NCBI RefSeq assembly: GCF_000419605.1
Contig: NZ_ATTI01000001.1
Location: 3,072,501 to 3,136,500 of the forward strand
Source: Sphingomonas phyllosphaerae 5.2
Lineage (GTDB): Bacteria; Pseudomonadota; Alphaproteobacteria; Sphingomonadales; Sphingomonadaceae
DNA length: 64,000 nt
Direction: 5' to 3'
In this document: one piece after another, positions 1 to 8,883 of the stretch
Layout: every line of letters begins with the position of its first letter
Numbering within the stretch: the first letter of the stretch is position 1
The notes under the pieces: generated by a model
Told to the model about the DNA's origin: nothing
The model's database searches: none
What the model saw: the letters and a program-made list of their open reading frames with translations, nothing else
Made by a program: the position numbers and the translations under genes

Positions 1-1035
1 ATCGGCATCGGAAACGAACTCGCCCGCAATCGCGGCCAACAGGTTCGCAGGGGTCACGATCCCCTCGAAATGCCCGTATTCGTCGTGGATAAGCGCCATT
101 GGCACCTCGGCACGGCGCAGCGCGTCGAGCGCGTCCATGGCGTCAATCTGGTCGATCACCACCGGCGCCTTGCGCACCAGCCGCTCGAGGTCGAGCGTCT
201 CGCCGCGGAACAGCGCCATCGCCACGTCGCGCGCCTGCACCACGCCGACCACCGCATCGATCGAGCCGCGCGCCACCGGCAGGCGGCTGTGCGGCGTGTC
301 GAGCAGCTTGGCGCGGATCGCGGCATCGTCCAGCGAGATGTCCAGCCAATCGACCTCCGTGCGCGGCGTCATCACCTCGCGCACCGGCCGGTCCGCCAGC
401 CGCACCACGCCCGAGATGATCGAGCGCTCGTGCTCCTCGATCACACCCGACTTGCTCGCCTCGGCGACGATCAGGTGCAGCTCCTCGGCGGTCACCTGGT
501 CCTCATTCTCCCGGTTCAGCCCTAGGATGCGGAACAGCAAGGCACTGCTGGCGTCGAGCACCCAGACGATCGGCTTGGTCAGCATCGCAAGCCACGCCAT
601 CGGCAGCGCCACCAGCGCCGCGACCGCTTCCGGCTTGCGCAAGGCGAACTGCTTGGGAACCAGCTCGCCGACGATCAGCGAGGCGTAGGTCGTCAGCGCG
701 ATGACCAGCACATAACCGAGCCGCTCCGCCAGCGCATGGCTGAGCCCCATTGCCTCCAGCCGCGCGGCCGTCGGCGTGCCGAGGCTCGCGCCCGAATAGG
801 CGCCTGCTATGATCCCGATCAGCGTAATGCCGATCTGGACGGTCGAAAGGAATTTTCCGGGATCGGCGGCAAGATCCATCGCGATCGCAGCGCCGCGCCG
901 ACCGGTGCGCGCCATCGCCTCCAGCCGCGCCTTGCGGGCGGACACGATCGCCAGTTCACTCATCGCGAAGACGCCATTCAGCGCCACCAGCGCCAGAATG
1001 ATGACGACGTCGATCCAAGGGAACGGCGGTAGCAT
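1..1035 (-). CDS. CNNM/CorC-type hemolysin family membrane protein, 3' end cut by window edge
   Basis: The frame is open for 345 codons from an ATG at 1035 and runs off the window, so the C-terminus is missing. Residues about 7-30, 65-85 and 107-155 are hydrophobic and match the DUF21 (CNNM) membrane domain, with the family-typical GELVPKQ segment near residue 123. A pair of CBS domains follows at about 200-275 and 280-337, introduced by the EEHER motif and EVMTPR. The missing part should be the CorC_HlyC transporter-associated domain. Members of this family are linked to magnesium/cobalt efflux or resistance; the hemolysin name is historical. It is divergent from the OmpA-type lipoprotein gene, with 145 bp between them. 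Confidence 0.9.
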   Translation of the reverse strand, partial: MLPPFPWIDVVIILALVALNGVFAMSELAIVSARKARLEAMARTGRRGAAIAMDLAADPGKFLSTVQIGITLIGIIAGAYSGASLGTPTAARLEAMGLSHALAERLGYVLVIALTTYASLIVGELVPKQFALRKPEAVAALVALPMAWLAMLTKPIVWVLDASSALLFRILGLNRENEDQVTAEELHLIVAEASKSGVIEEHERSIISGVVRLADRPVREVMTPRTEVDWLDISLDDAAIRAKLLDTPHSRLPVARGSIDAVVGVVQARDVAMALFRGETLDLERLVRKAPVVIDQIDAMDALDALRRAEVPMALIHDEYGHFEGIVTPANLLAAIAGEFVSDAD

Positions 1036-1180
1036 GGTTCGCGTCCCTCTTGGCGACAAAGCGCGGCGACGACAATCCGCAAAATCACCTCGGCACGCTT
1101 CAGCCGCCATTCAGTGCGCGTGCGGAACAATCCCGCGCAACGTCGGGTTGACCGGCATCAGCCACGAAAGGGAATTGTAG

Positions 1181-1864
1181 ATGAAGCTATCGTCGAAGCT
1201 GGCGGCCACGCTGGCCTGCGTGTCGCTGCTGAGCGTAGCGGCATGCACGACCGATCCCGAGACCGGTCAGCGCACGATTTCCAAGACCGCGATCGGCGGT
1301 ATCGGCGGCGCGTTGGGCGGATACCTCTTGGGCGATCTGGTCGGCGGGCGACGTGACCGGACCGAGAAGATCATCGGTGCCGGCATCGGCGGTATCGCCG
1401 GTGCCGGCGTCGGCGCGTACATGGACAAGCAGGAGCGCGAGTTGCGTGAGCGCACGCGCGGCACCGACGTGGAGGTGACGCGACAGGGTGACGACCTGCT
1501 GCTCAACATTCCGTCCGGGATCAACTTCGCCTATAACTCGGCGAACGTGCAGCCGCAGTTTCGCGCGACCCTCGACAAGGTCGCCAGCGTGCTCGCCGAT
1601 TACAACCAGACCTACGTCGACGTGTACGGCCATACCGATTCATCCGGCAGCGACGCCTATAATCAGGATCTGTCGGAGCGGCGTGCTACCTCGGTCGCCG
1701 ACTATCTCTCCAGTCACGGCGTGCAACCCGCGCGGATCGCAACGCGCGGCTTCGGCGAGACGCAGCCGATCGAGTCGAACGAGACCGAGTCGGGACGCGC
1801 CGCCAACCGCCGCGTCGAGATCAAGATCGTCCCCGTCTCGCAGAACGACGTCTCGGCACGCTGA
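1181..1864 (+). CDS. OmpA-family outer-membrane lipoprotein with glycine-zipper segment
   Basis: 227 residues. The N-terminus has a lipoprotein signal with the lipobox LSVAAC and acylated Cys22. Residues about 35-80 are glycine-rich with two GIGG-type zippers (YMGG/glycine-zipper family), consistent with a membrane-associated hairpin. Residues about 105-215 form an OmpA-like peptidoglycan-binding domain with DVYGHTDSSG and the NRRVEI end motif. It probably anchors the outer membrane to peptidoglycan. The ATG follows an AAGGGA ribosome site. Similar proteins are annotated as OmpA family or YiaD-like; the exact role is not known. Confidence 0.92.
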   Translation: MKLSSKLAATLACVSLLSVAACTTDPETGQRTISKTAIGGIGGALGGYLLGDLVGGRRDRTEKIIGAGIGGIAGAGVGAYMDKQERELRERTRGTDVEVTRQGDDLLLNIPSGINFAYNSANVQPQFRATLDKVASVLADYNQTYVDVYGHTDSSGSDAYNQDLSERRATSVADYLSSHGVQPARIATRGFGETQPIESNETESGRAANRRVEIKIVPVSQNDVSAR

Positions 1865-1873
1865 GAGCCACAC

Positions 1874-1899
1874 GGCGCTGGCGATCGATCGTCAGCGCC
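1874..1899. terminator. Bidirectional hairpin between convergent ompA-like gene and tadA
   Basis: A GGCGCTG arm (1874-1880) and a CAGCGCC arm (1893-1899) flank a self-complementary CGATCGATCG centre. The hairpin lies just after the stop of the plus-strand gene and overlaps the tadA stop, so it could serve both convergent genes. There is no clear T-run. Confidence 0.5.
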
Positions 1900-2341
1900 G
1901 CGCTGCAAAGAACGCGCGCAGCAACGCCGATGCCTCACCTGCCCCGATTCCGGCGAAGGTCTCCGGACGATGATGGCAGGTCGGCTGCGCGAAAAAGCGT
2001 GGGCCGTGCTCGACGGCTCCGCCCTTCGCATCGTCTGCGCCGTAATAAAGCCTCGCGATGCGTGCGTGGGCGATCGCGCCGGCGCACATGGCGCATGGCT
2101 CCAGGGTGACCCACAGGTCGCAATTCTCCAGCCGATCGCGATCTAGCGTCTGGGCGGCGGCGCGAATGGCAAGGATTTCGGCGTGGGCTGTGGGGTCGCG
2201 AAGGCCACGCGGCGCATTGGCGGCTACCGCAATGATCGCGCCTTGGCACATCACCACAGCGCCTACCGGGACCTCGCCAGCGCGCCCTGCTGCGCGGGCA
2301 GCGTCCAGCGCGGCGCGCATCGGATGTGGCAGCGGAAACAT
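1892..2341 (-). CDS. tadA: tRNA-specific adenosine deaminase (TadA-type nucleoside deaminase)
   Basis: 149 residues from the ATG at 2341; an in-frame GTG at 2368 would add nine Gly-rich residues and looks less likely. The zinc-dependent cytidine/deoxycytidylate deaminase signature is complete: His53-Ala-Glu55 and Pro-Cys83-Ala-Met-Cys86. Length and motifs fit TadA, which converts A34 to inosine in tRNA-Arg(ACG). It lies 37 bp downstream of a small membrane protein gene on the same strand. A guanine deaminase-type relative is possible but the short single-domain layout favours TadA. Confidence 0.9.
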   Translation of the reverse strand: MFPLPHPMRAALDAARAAGRAGEVPVGAVVMCQGAIIAVAANAPRGLRDPTAHAEILAIRAAAQTLDRDRLENCDLWVTLEPCAMCAGAIAHARIARLYYGADDAKGGAVEHGPRFFAQPTCHHRPETFAGIGAGEASALLRAFFAARR

Positions 2342-2378
2342 ACCGCCGCCTACCCCGCCGCGCGCCACCCGGCCAGCG

Positions 2379-2609
2379 TCAGCGCGGCTGCTCCGCCGGC
2401 TTCTCCACCTTGATATCCGGCACAGCGACGGTCTTGTTCTCCGTACCGACCGTCACCTTGGCAACGTTCGCGTCGAACTTGGGCGCTTGCCCGCCTTCGA
2501 TTCGCGGCAGCTGCGCAGTCTGCGTCTGGTCGAACTTGACAAAGCCGAGCAGCAGCGCGGCAAGAAACACCAGCGCTACAATTCCGATCAGCACCAAAAG
2601 GGTACGCAT
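2379..2609 (-). CDS. Small single-pass membrane protein, unknown function
   Basis: 76 residues starting at MRTLL, with a GGAGA ribosome site seven bases upstream. A longer in-frame start at 2720 exists but adds a Cys/Arg-rich non-membrane stretch with no ribosome site. Residues 3-24 form one hydrophobic helix; the remainder is hydrophilic, with a Pro/Lys-rich tail (VEKPAEQPR), probably periplasmic. It lies upstream of tadA on the same strand and divergent from rpmB. I do not recognise a family. Confidence 0.65.
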   Translation of the reverse strand: MRTLLVLIGIVALVFLAALLLGFVKFDQTQTAQLPRIEGGQAPKFDANVAKVTVGTENKTVAVPDIKVEKPAEQPR

Positions 2610-2751
2610 CCTTTTTCTCCCGACTTTATTGGATTCGCTGCCGCAACAACGCCGGCTTCGCGGGGTGGTTGCAGCCATCGCGACTTGACCGATCGCGCAA
2701 GGAAGGTTACTCGCGCCCACTTTCCGGGCAACCGAATTCAGGATTAGTCAC

Positions 2752-3048
2752 ATGTCGCGCATTTGCGAGCTGACCGGCAAGGGCCGGCAGGTGGGTAACA
2801 ACGTATCCCACGCCAACAACAAGACGAAGCGCACGTTCCTGCCGAACCTGCAGAACGTCACGCTGCTGTCGGACGCGCTCGAGCGTTCGATCCGGCTGCG
2901 TGTGTCGACGCACGGCCTGCGCTCGGTGGAGCACAATGGCGGGCTTGATAACTGGCTGGTCAAGACCGCCGACGACAAGCTGTCGCTGAAGGCGCGCCGC
3001 CTGAAGCGTGACGTCGTGAAGAAGCGCTCGGCCGCCGTCGCGGCCTGA
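2752..3048 (+). CDS. rpmB: 50S ribosomal protein L28
   Basis: 98 residues beginning [11 protein letters not shown], with the L28 signature of a short N-terminal Cys-containing turn followed by the RTFLPNLQ segment and a basic tail ([11 protein letters not shown]). The length matches alphaproteobacterial L28. It is a single-gene unit closed by a strong hairpin terminator at 3075. Confidence 0.97.
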   Translation: MSRICELTGKGRQVGNNVSHANNKTKRTFLPNLQNVTLLSDALERSIRLRVSTHGLRSVEHNGGLDNWLVKTADDKLSLKARRLKRDVVKKRSAAVAA

Positions 3049-3074
3049 CGCCAGCGGCACTGCCCGATACGAGG

Positions 3075-3105
3075 AAGACCTGCCGTCCCGCTGACGGTGG
3101 GTCTT
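3075..3105 (+). terminator. Intrinsic terminator of rpmB
   Basis: AAGACC (3075-3080) pairs with GGTCTT (3100-3105) and inner CCGTC pairs with GACGG (3093-3097), with a five-base loop. A short TCTT/T-rich tail follows. It lies 26 bp after the rpmB stop, and could also act for the convergent gene ending at 3128. Confidence 0.75.
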
Positions 3106-3127
3106 TCTGCGTGTCCGTGGCTCATGT

Positions 3128-4090
3128 TCAGCCGTGCCACCGGTATTTGGCAAGCACGGTCCGCCGCCACGCGGCACCGTCATTGTCGGTGACGAGCCAG
3201 ATCATCGTTGCGTCACGCTCGCGCGCGACTGCGAGGCCCTCGGGATTCTCGCCGCCCAGCGTAGGCCCGAAACGCGCCACCACCTTCCCGTGCAGCAGCG
3301 CCCCGGCGCGGATACGGTCTGCTTCGACTCGTACCAGCAGCGCATCGAAATGCAGCGGTGGCTGCCAGCGACGATTGAGCACCAATACATCGCCATCGGG
3401 CAGCACCGCCGCATCGCTCGGTACATAACCCGGCGGCGGCAGGTAGCGGAGAGCATGGCTGACGGTGGCCTCGGACGCCGGATCACCGTCAAACAGTGCC
3501 GCCGCGCGTGCCCCGACCTGCCGCAGCCCGCCTTCGCGCAGCGCCAGAAAGCGTCGCTCGCGAAGCCGCACCAGCGACTCGGCACCGCTGTTTACACCCC
3601 AACCGCGTAAAGCCGTGAGAGCCGCCCACTTCTCAGCACGGGCGAGGCCAGGTGCATACCGCCAGATCGCGTTCGCGCGCTCGTAGCCGATCCAGGTGCG
3701 GCCCGTTGCGGGATCGACCACCATCGACTCGGTGTCACGGGTCTCCTTGCTCCAGCCAGTTCCCGGTCCGTCGTGAAGCGTCCTGCCGGGTAGCGTGCGC
3801 ACCACCCCGCCCGCGAGTCGCAGCCGTACCAACATGCCGCCATCGGTGAGCAGGATCACTTGCCCACGATGTAGGGCCAGCGCGGAGAAGCCGCCGAAAC
3901 CACGTTGGTTCGCCGACAGCGTGAACGCGCCGACCGGTTCCAGCGCCCCGATTCGGCGTGGCCACCCGCCGTCGGGCACGAATGGCTTCGCGGTAACGAT
4001 CAGGTCGCGTGGGAAGATCAGCCGCCGTGGAGCGCCGCTGAACGACGGCACCAGCAGCAACACCATCGGGATGAATGCCCACCGTCGCAC
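3128..4090 (-). CDS. Esterase-like activity of phytase family protein
   Basis: 320 residues from a GTG; an internal ATG at 4066 is an alternative start. The N-terminus has a hydrophobic signal (FIPMVLLLVPSFSG), so the protein is exported. The body has beta-propeller-like blocks typical of PF13449 (phytase-like/esterase-like), including GGFSALAL, DTESMVVDP, GAESLVRL and GENPEGLAV. These resemble the acidic-loop motifs of that family. The substrate is unknown, and the family name does not prove phytase or esterase activity. It is convergent with rpmB. Confidence 0.8.
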   Translation of the reverse strand: MRRWAFIPMVLLLVPSFSGAPRRLIFPRDLIVTAKPFVPDGGWPRRIGALEPVGAFTLSANQRGFGGFSALALHRGQVILLTDGGMLVRLRLAGGVVRTLPGRTLHDGPGTGWSKETRDTESMVVDPATGRTWIGYERANAIWRYAPGLARAEKWAALTALRGWGVNSGAESLVRLRERRFLALREGGLRQVGARAAALFDGDPASEATVSHALRYLPPPGYVPSDAAVLPDGDVLVLNRRWQPPLHFDALLVRVEADRIRAGALLHGKVVARFGPTLGGENPEGLAVARERDATMIWLVTDNDGAAWRRTVLAKYRWHG

Positions 4091-4233
4091 GCGGCCTTTT
4101 AGGCGACCTACATCACGGTGGAAAAGGATGAACCTGCGATAACGGGCGCATTCAGGCTCCGCTCAACGCGAATCACCCATAAGCATCACATCGACGGGAA
4201 ACCGCCGACCGGATTGAGAACGGGAGACGATCG

Positions 4234-4584
4234 ATGTTCAAGAACCTCGCACTTGCCGGCGCCGCGCTCGCGATGGGTGCCGCCGCCGTCGCGCCGACCA
4301 CCGCTGATGCGCAGCGCTACGGCAGCCGCTATAGCCGCTACGACGATAACCGTGGCTCTTACGACCGTCGCGACTATCGCGGCTCGGACCGCCGCTACAA
4401 CTACAACCGTCGCTGCTCGAACGGCACGACCGGGACCGTGGTCGGCGCGATCGCCGGCGGACTGCTGGGTCGGGTGATCGACTCGCGCGGCGACCGTACG
4501 CTCGGCACCGTACTGGGTGGCGTCGGTGGCGCGGTTGCAGGCAATGCGATCGAGAAGTCGAACAACTCGCGCGGCTGCCGCTGA
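4234..4584 (+). CDS. Secreted glycine-zipper 2TM-domain protein
   Basis: 116 residues behind a GGGAGA ribosome site. Residues 1-26 form a signal peptide ending ADAQ. A Tyr/Arg/Asp-rich middle region (SRYSRYDD type) follows at about 28-60. The C-terminal half carries two glycine-zipper helices (VVGAIAGGLLG and VLGGVGGAVAGNAI) of the Rickettsia 17-kDa surface antigen type. Two Cys residues flank the zipper, one near 61 and one near the end, and might form a disulfide. It is probably an outer-membrane-associated protein of unknown role. Confidence 0.8.
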   Translation: MFKNLALAGAALAMGAAAVAPTTADAQRYGSRYSRYDDNRGSYDRRDYRGSDRRYNYNRRCSNGTTGTVVGAIAGGLLGRVIDSRGDRTLGTVLGGVGGAVAGNAIEKSNNSRGCR

Positions 4585-4685
4585 GGCGGTGGTCGGCACT
4601 GCCGGCAAGCGATGTGTGCAGGGCGCATCGTCTTGCCAGGCCGCCCCAGGCCGACAAGGATCCCTCGCGTAGTGTATGAGGGCGC

Positions 4686-4713
4686 GAGCCCGGTGCCAAA
4701 AGGCGCCGGGCTC
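4686..4713. terminator. Strong hairpin between convergent glycine-zipper gene and phaB
   Basis: Twelve-base arms GAGCCCGGTGCC (4686-4697) and GGCGCCGGGCTC (4702-4713) pair with one G-T wobble around an AAAA loop, followed by GTGTTATTC. It lies between two convergent genes and probably stops both. Confidence 0.7.
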
Positions 4714-4797
4714 GTGTTATTCATAAGGCACCGGCTCAAGCGAACCCAGCGGCGTCGATCAAATGCAGCGGACCCGCAGCGCGCAGGCCTCCGCCCG

Positions 4798-5520
4798 TCA
4801 GTACATATGCTGACCGCCGTTGATGCTCAGCGTCGAGCCGGTCACGAATCCGGCATCATCCGAGCAAAGGAAGGCAACGCCACGTGCGATCTCCTGCGCC
4901 TGTCCCAAACGCCCGACCGGGATCTTGGCGACGATCTTTTCCAGGACGTCGCCAGGTACGGCCGCGACCATGTCCGTGTCGATATAGCCCGGTGCGATCG
5001 CGTTCACCGTCACCCCGGCACGGGCGCCTTCCTGCGACAACGCCTTGGTGAAGCCGTGGATGCCGCTCTTGGCGGCCGCATAATTGACCTGCCCGTATTG
5101 ACCGGCCTGCCCGTTGATCGAGCCGATGTTGACGATCCGCCCCCATTTGCGGTCGCGCATTCCGGGAAACACGGCTTTCGCCATGTTGAAGCAACCGCCG
5201 AGGTTGGTGTCCATGACCTCTTTCCACATCTGGTAGGTCATCTTCAGGATCGTGCCATCACGCGTGATGCCGGCGTTGTTCACCAGTACGTCGACAGGGC
5301 CGAGCGCCTCGGCGACCTTCGCACAGCCCGCCTGGCAGGCGTCGAAATCGGCGACGTCCCACTTGAACGCCGCGATGCCGGTGCGTTCGGAAAACTCCTT
5401 CGCGCGCTCATCATTGCCGGCATAGACGGCCGCGACGGTCATTCCCATTTCGCGAAGCGCAAGGCTGATCGCCTCCCCGATGCCACGCGTACCTCCCGTG
5501 ACGATCGCGATCCTTGCCAT
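4798..5520 (-). CDS. phaB: Acetoacetyl-CoA reductase (NADPH), polyhydroxyalkanoate synthesis
   Basis: 240 residues with a GGAGAGG ribosome site. It is a classical SDR: TGGTRGIG cofactor loop at 8-15, NNAG, and the Ser-Tyr-Lys catalytic set in GSINGQ and YAAAKSG. The segment GQFGQVNY-like (here GQYGQVNY) and the C-terminal INGGQHMY are hallmarks of PhaB/PhbB rather than FabG. It reduces acetoacetyl-CoA to (R)-3-hydroxybutyryl-CoA. No phaA or phaC lies in the window, so the gene stands alone here. It follows hemH on the same strand with 57 bp between. Confidence 0.92.
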   Translation of the reverse strand: MARIAIVTGGTRGIGEAISLALREMGMTVAAVYAGNDERAKEFSERTGIAAFKWDVADFDACQAGCAKVAEALGPVDVLVNNAGITRDGTILKMTYQMWKEVMDTNLGGCFNMAKAVFPGMRDRKWGRIVNIGSINGQAGQYGQVNYAAAKSGIHGFTKALSQEGARAGVTVNAIAPGYIDTDMVAAVPGDVLEKIVAKIPVGRLGQAQEIARGVAFLCSDDAGFVTGSTLSINGGQHMY

Positions 5521-5577
5521 AGCATCCTCTCCCGTTGTCCTCGCCCCGGCGGAGCGACGTACATCAACCCGGCAAGC

Positions 5578-6582
5578 CTATGCGGCGCGCACCCAGCCTT
5601 CAAGTTCACGTGCGAGTAACGTGCGCAGCATCGCGATGCCTTCCGCGCCGTCGTTCAGGCACGGCAGGTAGGCAAAGTGCGTACCACCCGCCGCGACGAA
5701 GCTTTCGCGTCCGCGGATCGCGAGTTCCTCCAGCGTCTCCAGGCAATCCGCCGAGAAGCCCGGCGCCAGGACCGCAACCTTGCGCTGCCCCTGTGCCGCC
5801 AGTTGCTCCAGCGTGATGTCGGTCGCGGGCTCCAGCCACTTGGCGGGTCCGAAGCGCGACTGAAATGCGACGTTCAACGGCCGGCCCAGCGCGTCGCTCA
5901 GCAATCGTGCGGTCTTGCGGCAATGACAATGATAGGGATCGCCCAGTTCGAGCGTGCGCTTCGGCATGCCGTGGAAGCTGGCGATGATCGTGTCCGGCTC
6001 GAAATCAAGCTTAGCCAACTGCGTCGTCACGTTGCGGGCGAGCGCATCGATGTAGGCGGGGTCGTCGTAATAGGGCGGCAGGGTGCGCAACGCCGGCTGC
6101 CAGCGCATTCCCGCCAGCGCCAGAAATGCCTTGTCGTTGGCGGTCGCGGTCGTCGCCGCGCAATATTGCGGATAGAGCGGCGCCAGCAGGATCCGCTCGC
6201 ACCCGGCCGCCTTCATCGCCGCCAACCGGTCGCCGATGGACGGATTGCCATAGCGCATCGCCCAGTCGACCAGCACATCATCACCGAACGCGCCCTTCAG
6301 CGCCTCGGCCTGTGCACGGGTGACCGCGGCGAGCGGCGAGCCGGCGTCGGTCCACACTTGCTGATAGGCGTGCGCAGACTTTTTCGGCCGGGTCGTCAGG
6401 ACGGCACCGCGCAGGATCGGCTGCCAGAGCAGCTTCGGAAGCTCGACGACGCGCCGATCGGACAGGAACTCCGCCAGATAACGGCGCACGGCACGCGTGT
6501 CCGCAGCATCGGGCGTGCCGAGATTGATGATCAGCACGCCAATGCGCGCTCGCGGGATGATCGGGTGATCGGGGGGAAGCAT
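5578..6582 (-). CDS. hemH: Ferrochelatase
   Basis: 334 residues from MLPPDH. The start codon overlaps the stop of the upstream Mo-hydroxylase gene (TGATG), suggesting translational coupling. Family motifs: VLIINLGTPD near the N-terminus, MRYGNPSI, LYPQY, the active-site SFHGMPKR and the GDPYHCHC stretch, then FQSRFGPAKWLEP and APGFSADCLETLEE. The protein inserts Fe2+ into protoporphyrin IX at the membrane, the last step of heme synthesis. The open frame extends far upstream, but that part is out of phase with the real upstream gene and has no homology features. Confidence 0.95.
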   Translation of the reverse strand: MLPPDHPIIPRARIGVLIINLGTPDAADTRAVRRYLAEFLSDRRVVELPKLLWQPILRGAVLTTRPKKSAHAYQQVWTDAGSPLAAVTRAQAEALKGAFGDDVLVDWAMRYGNPSIGDRLAAMKAAGCERILLAPLYPQYCAATTATANDKAFLALAGMRWQPALRTLPPYYDDPAYIDALARNVTTQLAKLDFEPDTIIASFHGMPKRTLELGDPYHCHCRKTARLLSDALGRPLNVAFQSRFGPAKWLEPATDITLEQLAAQGQRKVAVLAPGFSADCLETLEELAIRGRESFVAAGGTHFAYLPCLNDGAEGIAMLRTLLARELEGWVRAA

Positions 6583-8795
6583 CACGCGCTCCTGAACGGC
6601 AGATGGCGCCACCGCGTTCCCCCGGCGGCGAACAACGCATTGGCGATCGCCGGTGCCACTGCCGGCACGCCCAGGTCGCCGACCCCGCCCGGGTCCGCCG
6701 ACGACGCGATCAACTCGATCGTGATCTCCGGTGTATCGCCCAGAGTTGGCAGTCCGACATCGCCAAGGCGGCGCACACTCGCCAGTCCGGACTGATAAGA
6801 TGCCGCCGTCCCACACCCCATTGCAACCCCGAAGACCAGCCCGCCCTCGATCTGCTGGCGTACCACGTCGGGGTTGATCGCGCGGCCGCAATCCACCGCC
6901 GCCACCAGCCGATCGACGCGGGGCTGCCCGCTTCCATCGACGCTCGCCTCCGCCAACACCGCCACGGCGCTGCCCGCCATGCTGTGGCAGGCGATCCCCT
7001 GCTCGCTGCCCGGCACGCCACCGCTCCACCCGCCGAGTGCCGCCGCGGTCGTGAGGCAACGCGCCAGCCGCACGTCGCCGCCGAGCATCCCGACGCGGTA
7101 CGACATCGGCTCGCTGCCCGCGACGCGCGCTAACTCATCGAGGAAGCATTCTGTAAAGAATGCGGTGTAGCCGTCCGCCCCGCCGCGCAGATGCCCGGTC
7201 GGCAGATCGAGCCCGACGGGATGATGATGAACCGCCAAGGCCGGAAGGCGATACGGCGGCATTGCCCCAGCCATCGCATAGCCGTCTGACCCCGCTGGCA
7301 GCAGCGCCGAGAGCCGCCGCAGCGCATCGCCCGGCAGAAGCCGCGCCGCCAGTTCTCGCCCGGTCGCCGCCACCGCTACCCGTGCACGCCATCCCAGAAT
7401 CGTACCATTCGGGGCCAGCCGTGCCGCCATCCGCGCCTTGGCGGGCGCGCGTACCCGGTCATGGAGCAGGGCTTCCCCGCGCGACCACGCCAATTGCACC
7501 GGGCGGCGCAACTCGACGGCCAGCACCGCCGCCTGCCGGATGACGTCGACCTCCAGGGCCGCGCCGAACGACCCGCCTGCCAGCATCGGGTGAACGATGA
7601 CCTGCGTCTCGCTCACGCCGATCGCCTCCGCCGCCGCGCTACGCGCCAGCGACGGCGCCTGCGTCGCGACCCACAACTCCAGCCGATCGTTCTGCCAGTG
7701 AGCGGTCGCCGCGGGCGGCTCGACTGCGGCATGCAGCCCCGGGGCGACGCTATACTCGGCCTCGACCAGCCGCGCGCCCGCGAACACCGCCTCGACGTCG
7801 CCGACCGCGGCTGTACGATACCCCTCTTCCTCCAGCGCGGCGTCGAGCGCCCGCGCGATGGCGGCATCGTCCGGGATCCGGGGGCCCTCGAAGCGCGGCG
7901 CAAGCGCCTCCAGCGCGCGATTGGCCGACCACCAGTTATTCGCGACCGTCGCCACCCAATGATCGTTGCGGACGACGTGAAGCACCCCGCTGATGCGCTG
8001 TGCCGCCGGCAAGTTCGCCGACAGCAATCGAGCGCGCGGATGCGGGGCCTGCCGGATGCTGGCGAACACCATGTCGGGCAAGCGTATGTCCGCGACGAAG
8101 TTTGCCGATCCGTCGACCTTCGCCGGCACGTCGAGACGCGGTACCGCGGTGCCGGTCAACCGCCCCTCGTCGCCGATCCGGTACGGCAATTCATCCGGCA
8201 GCGTTTCACTCGCGGCGGCCTCGGCCAGTTCCGCGAAGCGCAGACGCCGCGCGCCCTGCACGACGAAGCCGTCCGCCGTGGTGCAGTCGCGCCAATCCGC
8301 GTCCCAGCGCTTCGCCGCCGCCTGGCACAACAGCACCCGCGCCGCTGCCCCCGCCTCGCGCAGTGGCGCCTCGAAGCGGCGGATCGAGGTCGAACCTGCG
8401 GTCAGCATCAGCGCGTCACGCGTCCAGCGCTCGTCACGCACCCGCTCCGGCATGCCATCGAATCCGGCGCCGAACAGGTAGTCCGCCGCCAGTGCATTGG
8501 CATAAAACGGCGAAACGGGCGCAGCCTCCACCCCCACCGTCCGCCAGTCCGCGCCAAGCTCGTCGGCGACGATCTGCGGCAATGTGGTATAAACGCCCTG
8601 CCCGTGCTCGCATTGCGGCACCGCCACGACGACACGCCCGTCGCGCGCGATCTTCACGAAGGCGTTGAACACCTGCTCGCCAGGCGCGGCGGCAAGGTTG
8701 GGCAGATAAGTCCGCGGCCACGCCGCCCAGGCGACGACCAACCCCACGCCCACCCCGCCGGATACGAGAAGCCTGCGCCGCGTGATCTCCACCAT
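6582..8795 (-). CDS. Xanthine dehydrogenase family molybdopterin-binding subunit (isoquinoline 1-oxidoreductase beta-like), Tat exported
   Basis: 737 residues. The N-terminus carries a twin-arginine-type signal (TRRRLLVSG followed by a hydrophobic stretch), so export to the periplasm is likely. The body is the large Mo-cofactor subunit type: QCEHGQGVYT near residue 62, two aldehyde oxidase/xanthine dehydrogenase a/b-like blocks, LAGGSFGAALE, and a late segment around VDCGRAINP and GGLVFG. IorB-type enzymes hydroxylate N-heterocycles or oxidise aldehydes, and receive electrons through a separate [2Fe-2S] subunit. No such small subunit gene is adjacent: hemH is downstream and an AMP-ligase upstream. 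Substrate unknown. Confidence 0.85.
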   Translation of the reverse strand: MVEITRRRLLVSGGVGVGLVVAWAAWPRTYLPNLAAAPGEQVFNAFVKIARDGRVVVAVPQCEHGQGVYTTLPQIVADELGADWRTVGVEAAPVSPFYANALAADYLFGAGFDGMPERVRDERWTRDALMLTAGSTSIRRFEAPLREAGAAARVLLCQAAAKRWDADWRDCTTADGFVVQGARRLRFAELAEAAASETLPDELPYRIGDEGRLTGTAVPRLDVPAKVDGSANFVADIRLPDMVFASIRQAPHPRARLLSANLPAAQRISGVLHVVRNDHWVATVANNWWSANRALEALAPRFEGPRIPDDAAIARALDAALEEEGYRTAAVGDVEAVFAGARLVEAEYSVAPGLHAAVEPPAATAHWQNDRLELWVATQAPSLARSAAAEAIGVSETQVIVHPMLAGGSFGAALEVDVIRQAAVLAVELRRPVQLAWSRGEALLHDRVRAPAKARMAARLAPNGTILGWRARVAVAATGRELAARLLPGDALRRLSALLPAGSDGYAMAGAMPPYRLPALAVHHHPVGLDLPTGHLRGGADGYTAFFTECFLDELARVAGSEPMSYRVGMLGGDVRLARCLTTAAALGGWSGGVPGSEQGIACHSMAGSAVAVLAEASVDGSGQPRVDRLVAAVDCGRAINPDVVRQQIEGGLVFGVAMGCGTAASYQSGLASVRRLGDVGLPTLGDTPEITIELIASSADPGGVGDLGVPAVAPAIANALFAAGGTRWRHLPFRSA

Positions 8796-8883
8796 GCCGC
8801 CGGGTTAGCGGGCGGCGCAGTGCGGCGGAAGAGGCTTGTCAGCGATGCGGGCCGGCGCGGGGAAGCGCACGCCACGCCAGCGC

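Noticed and set aside
6583..7059. Possible N-terminal extension of ferrochelatase
   Set aside because: The extension is out of frame inside the Mo-hydroxylase gene and is Gly/Arg-rich; the family start is at 6582.
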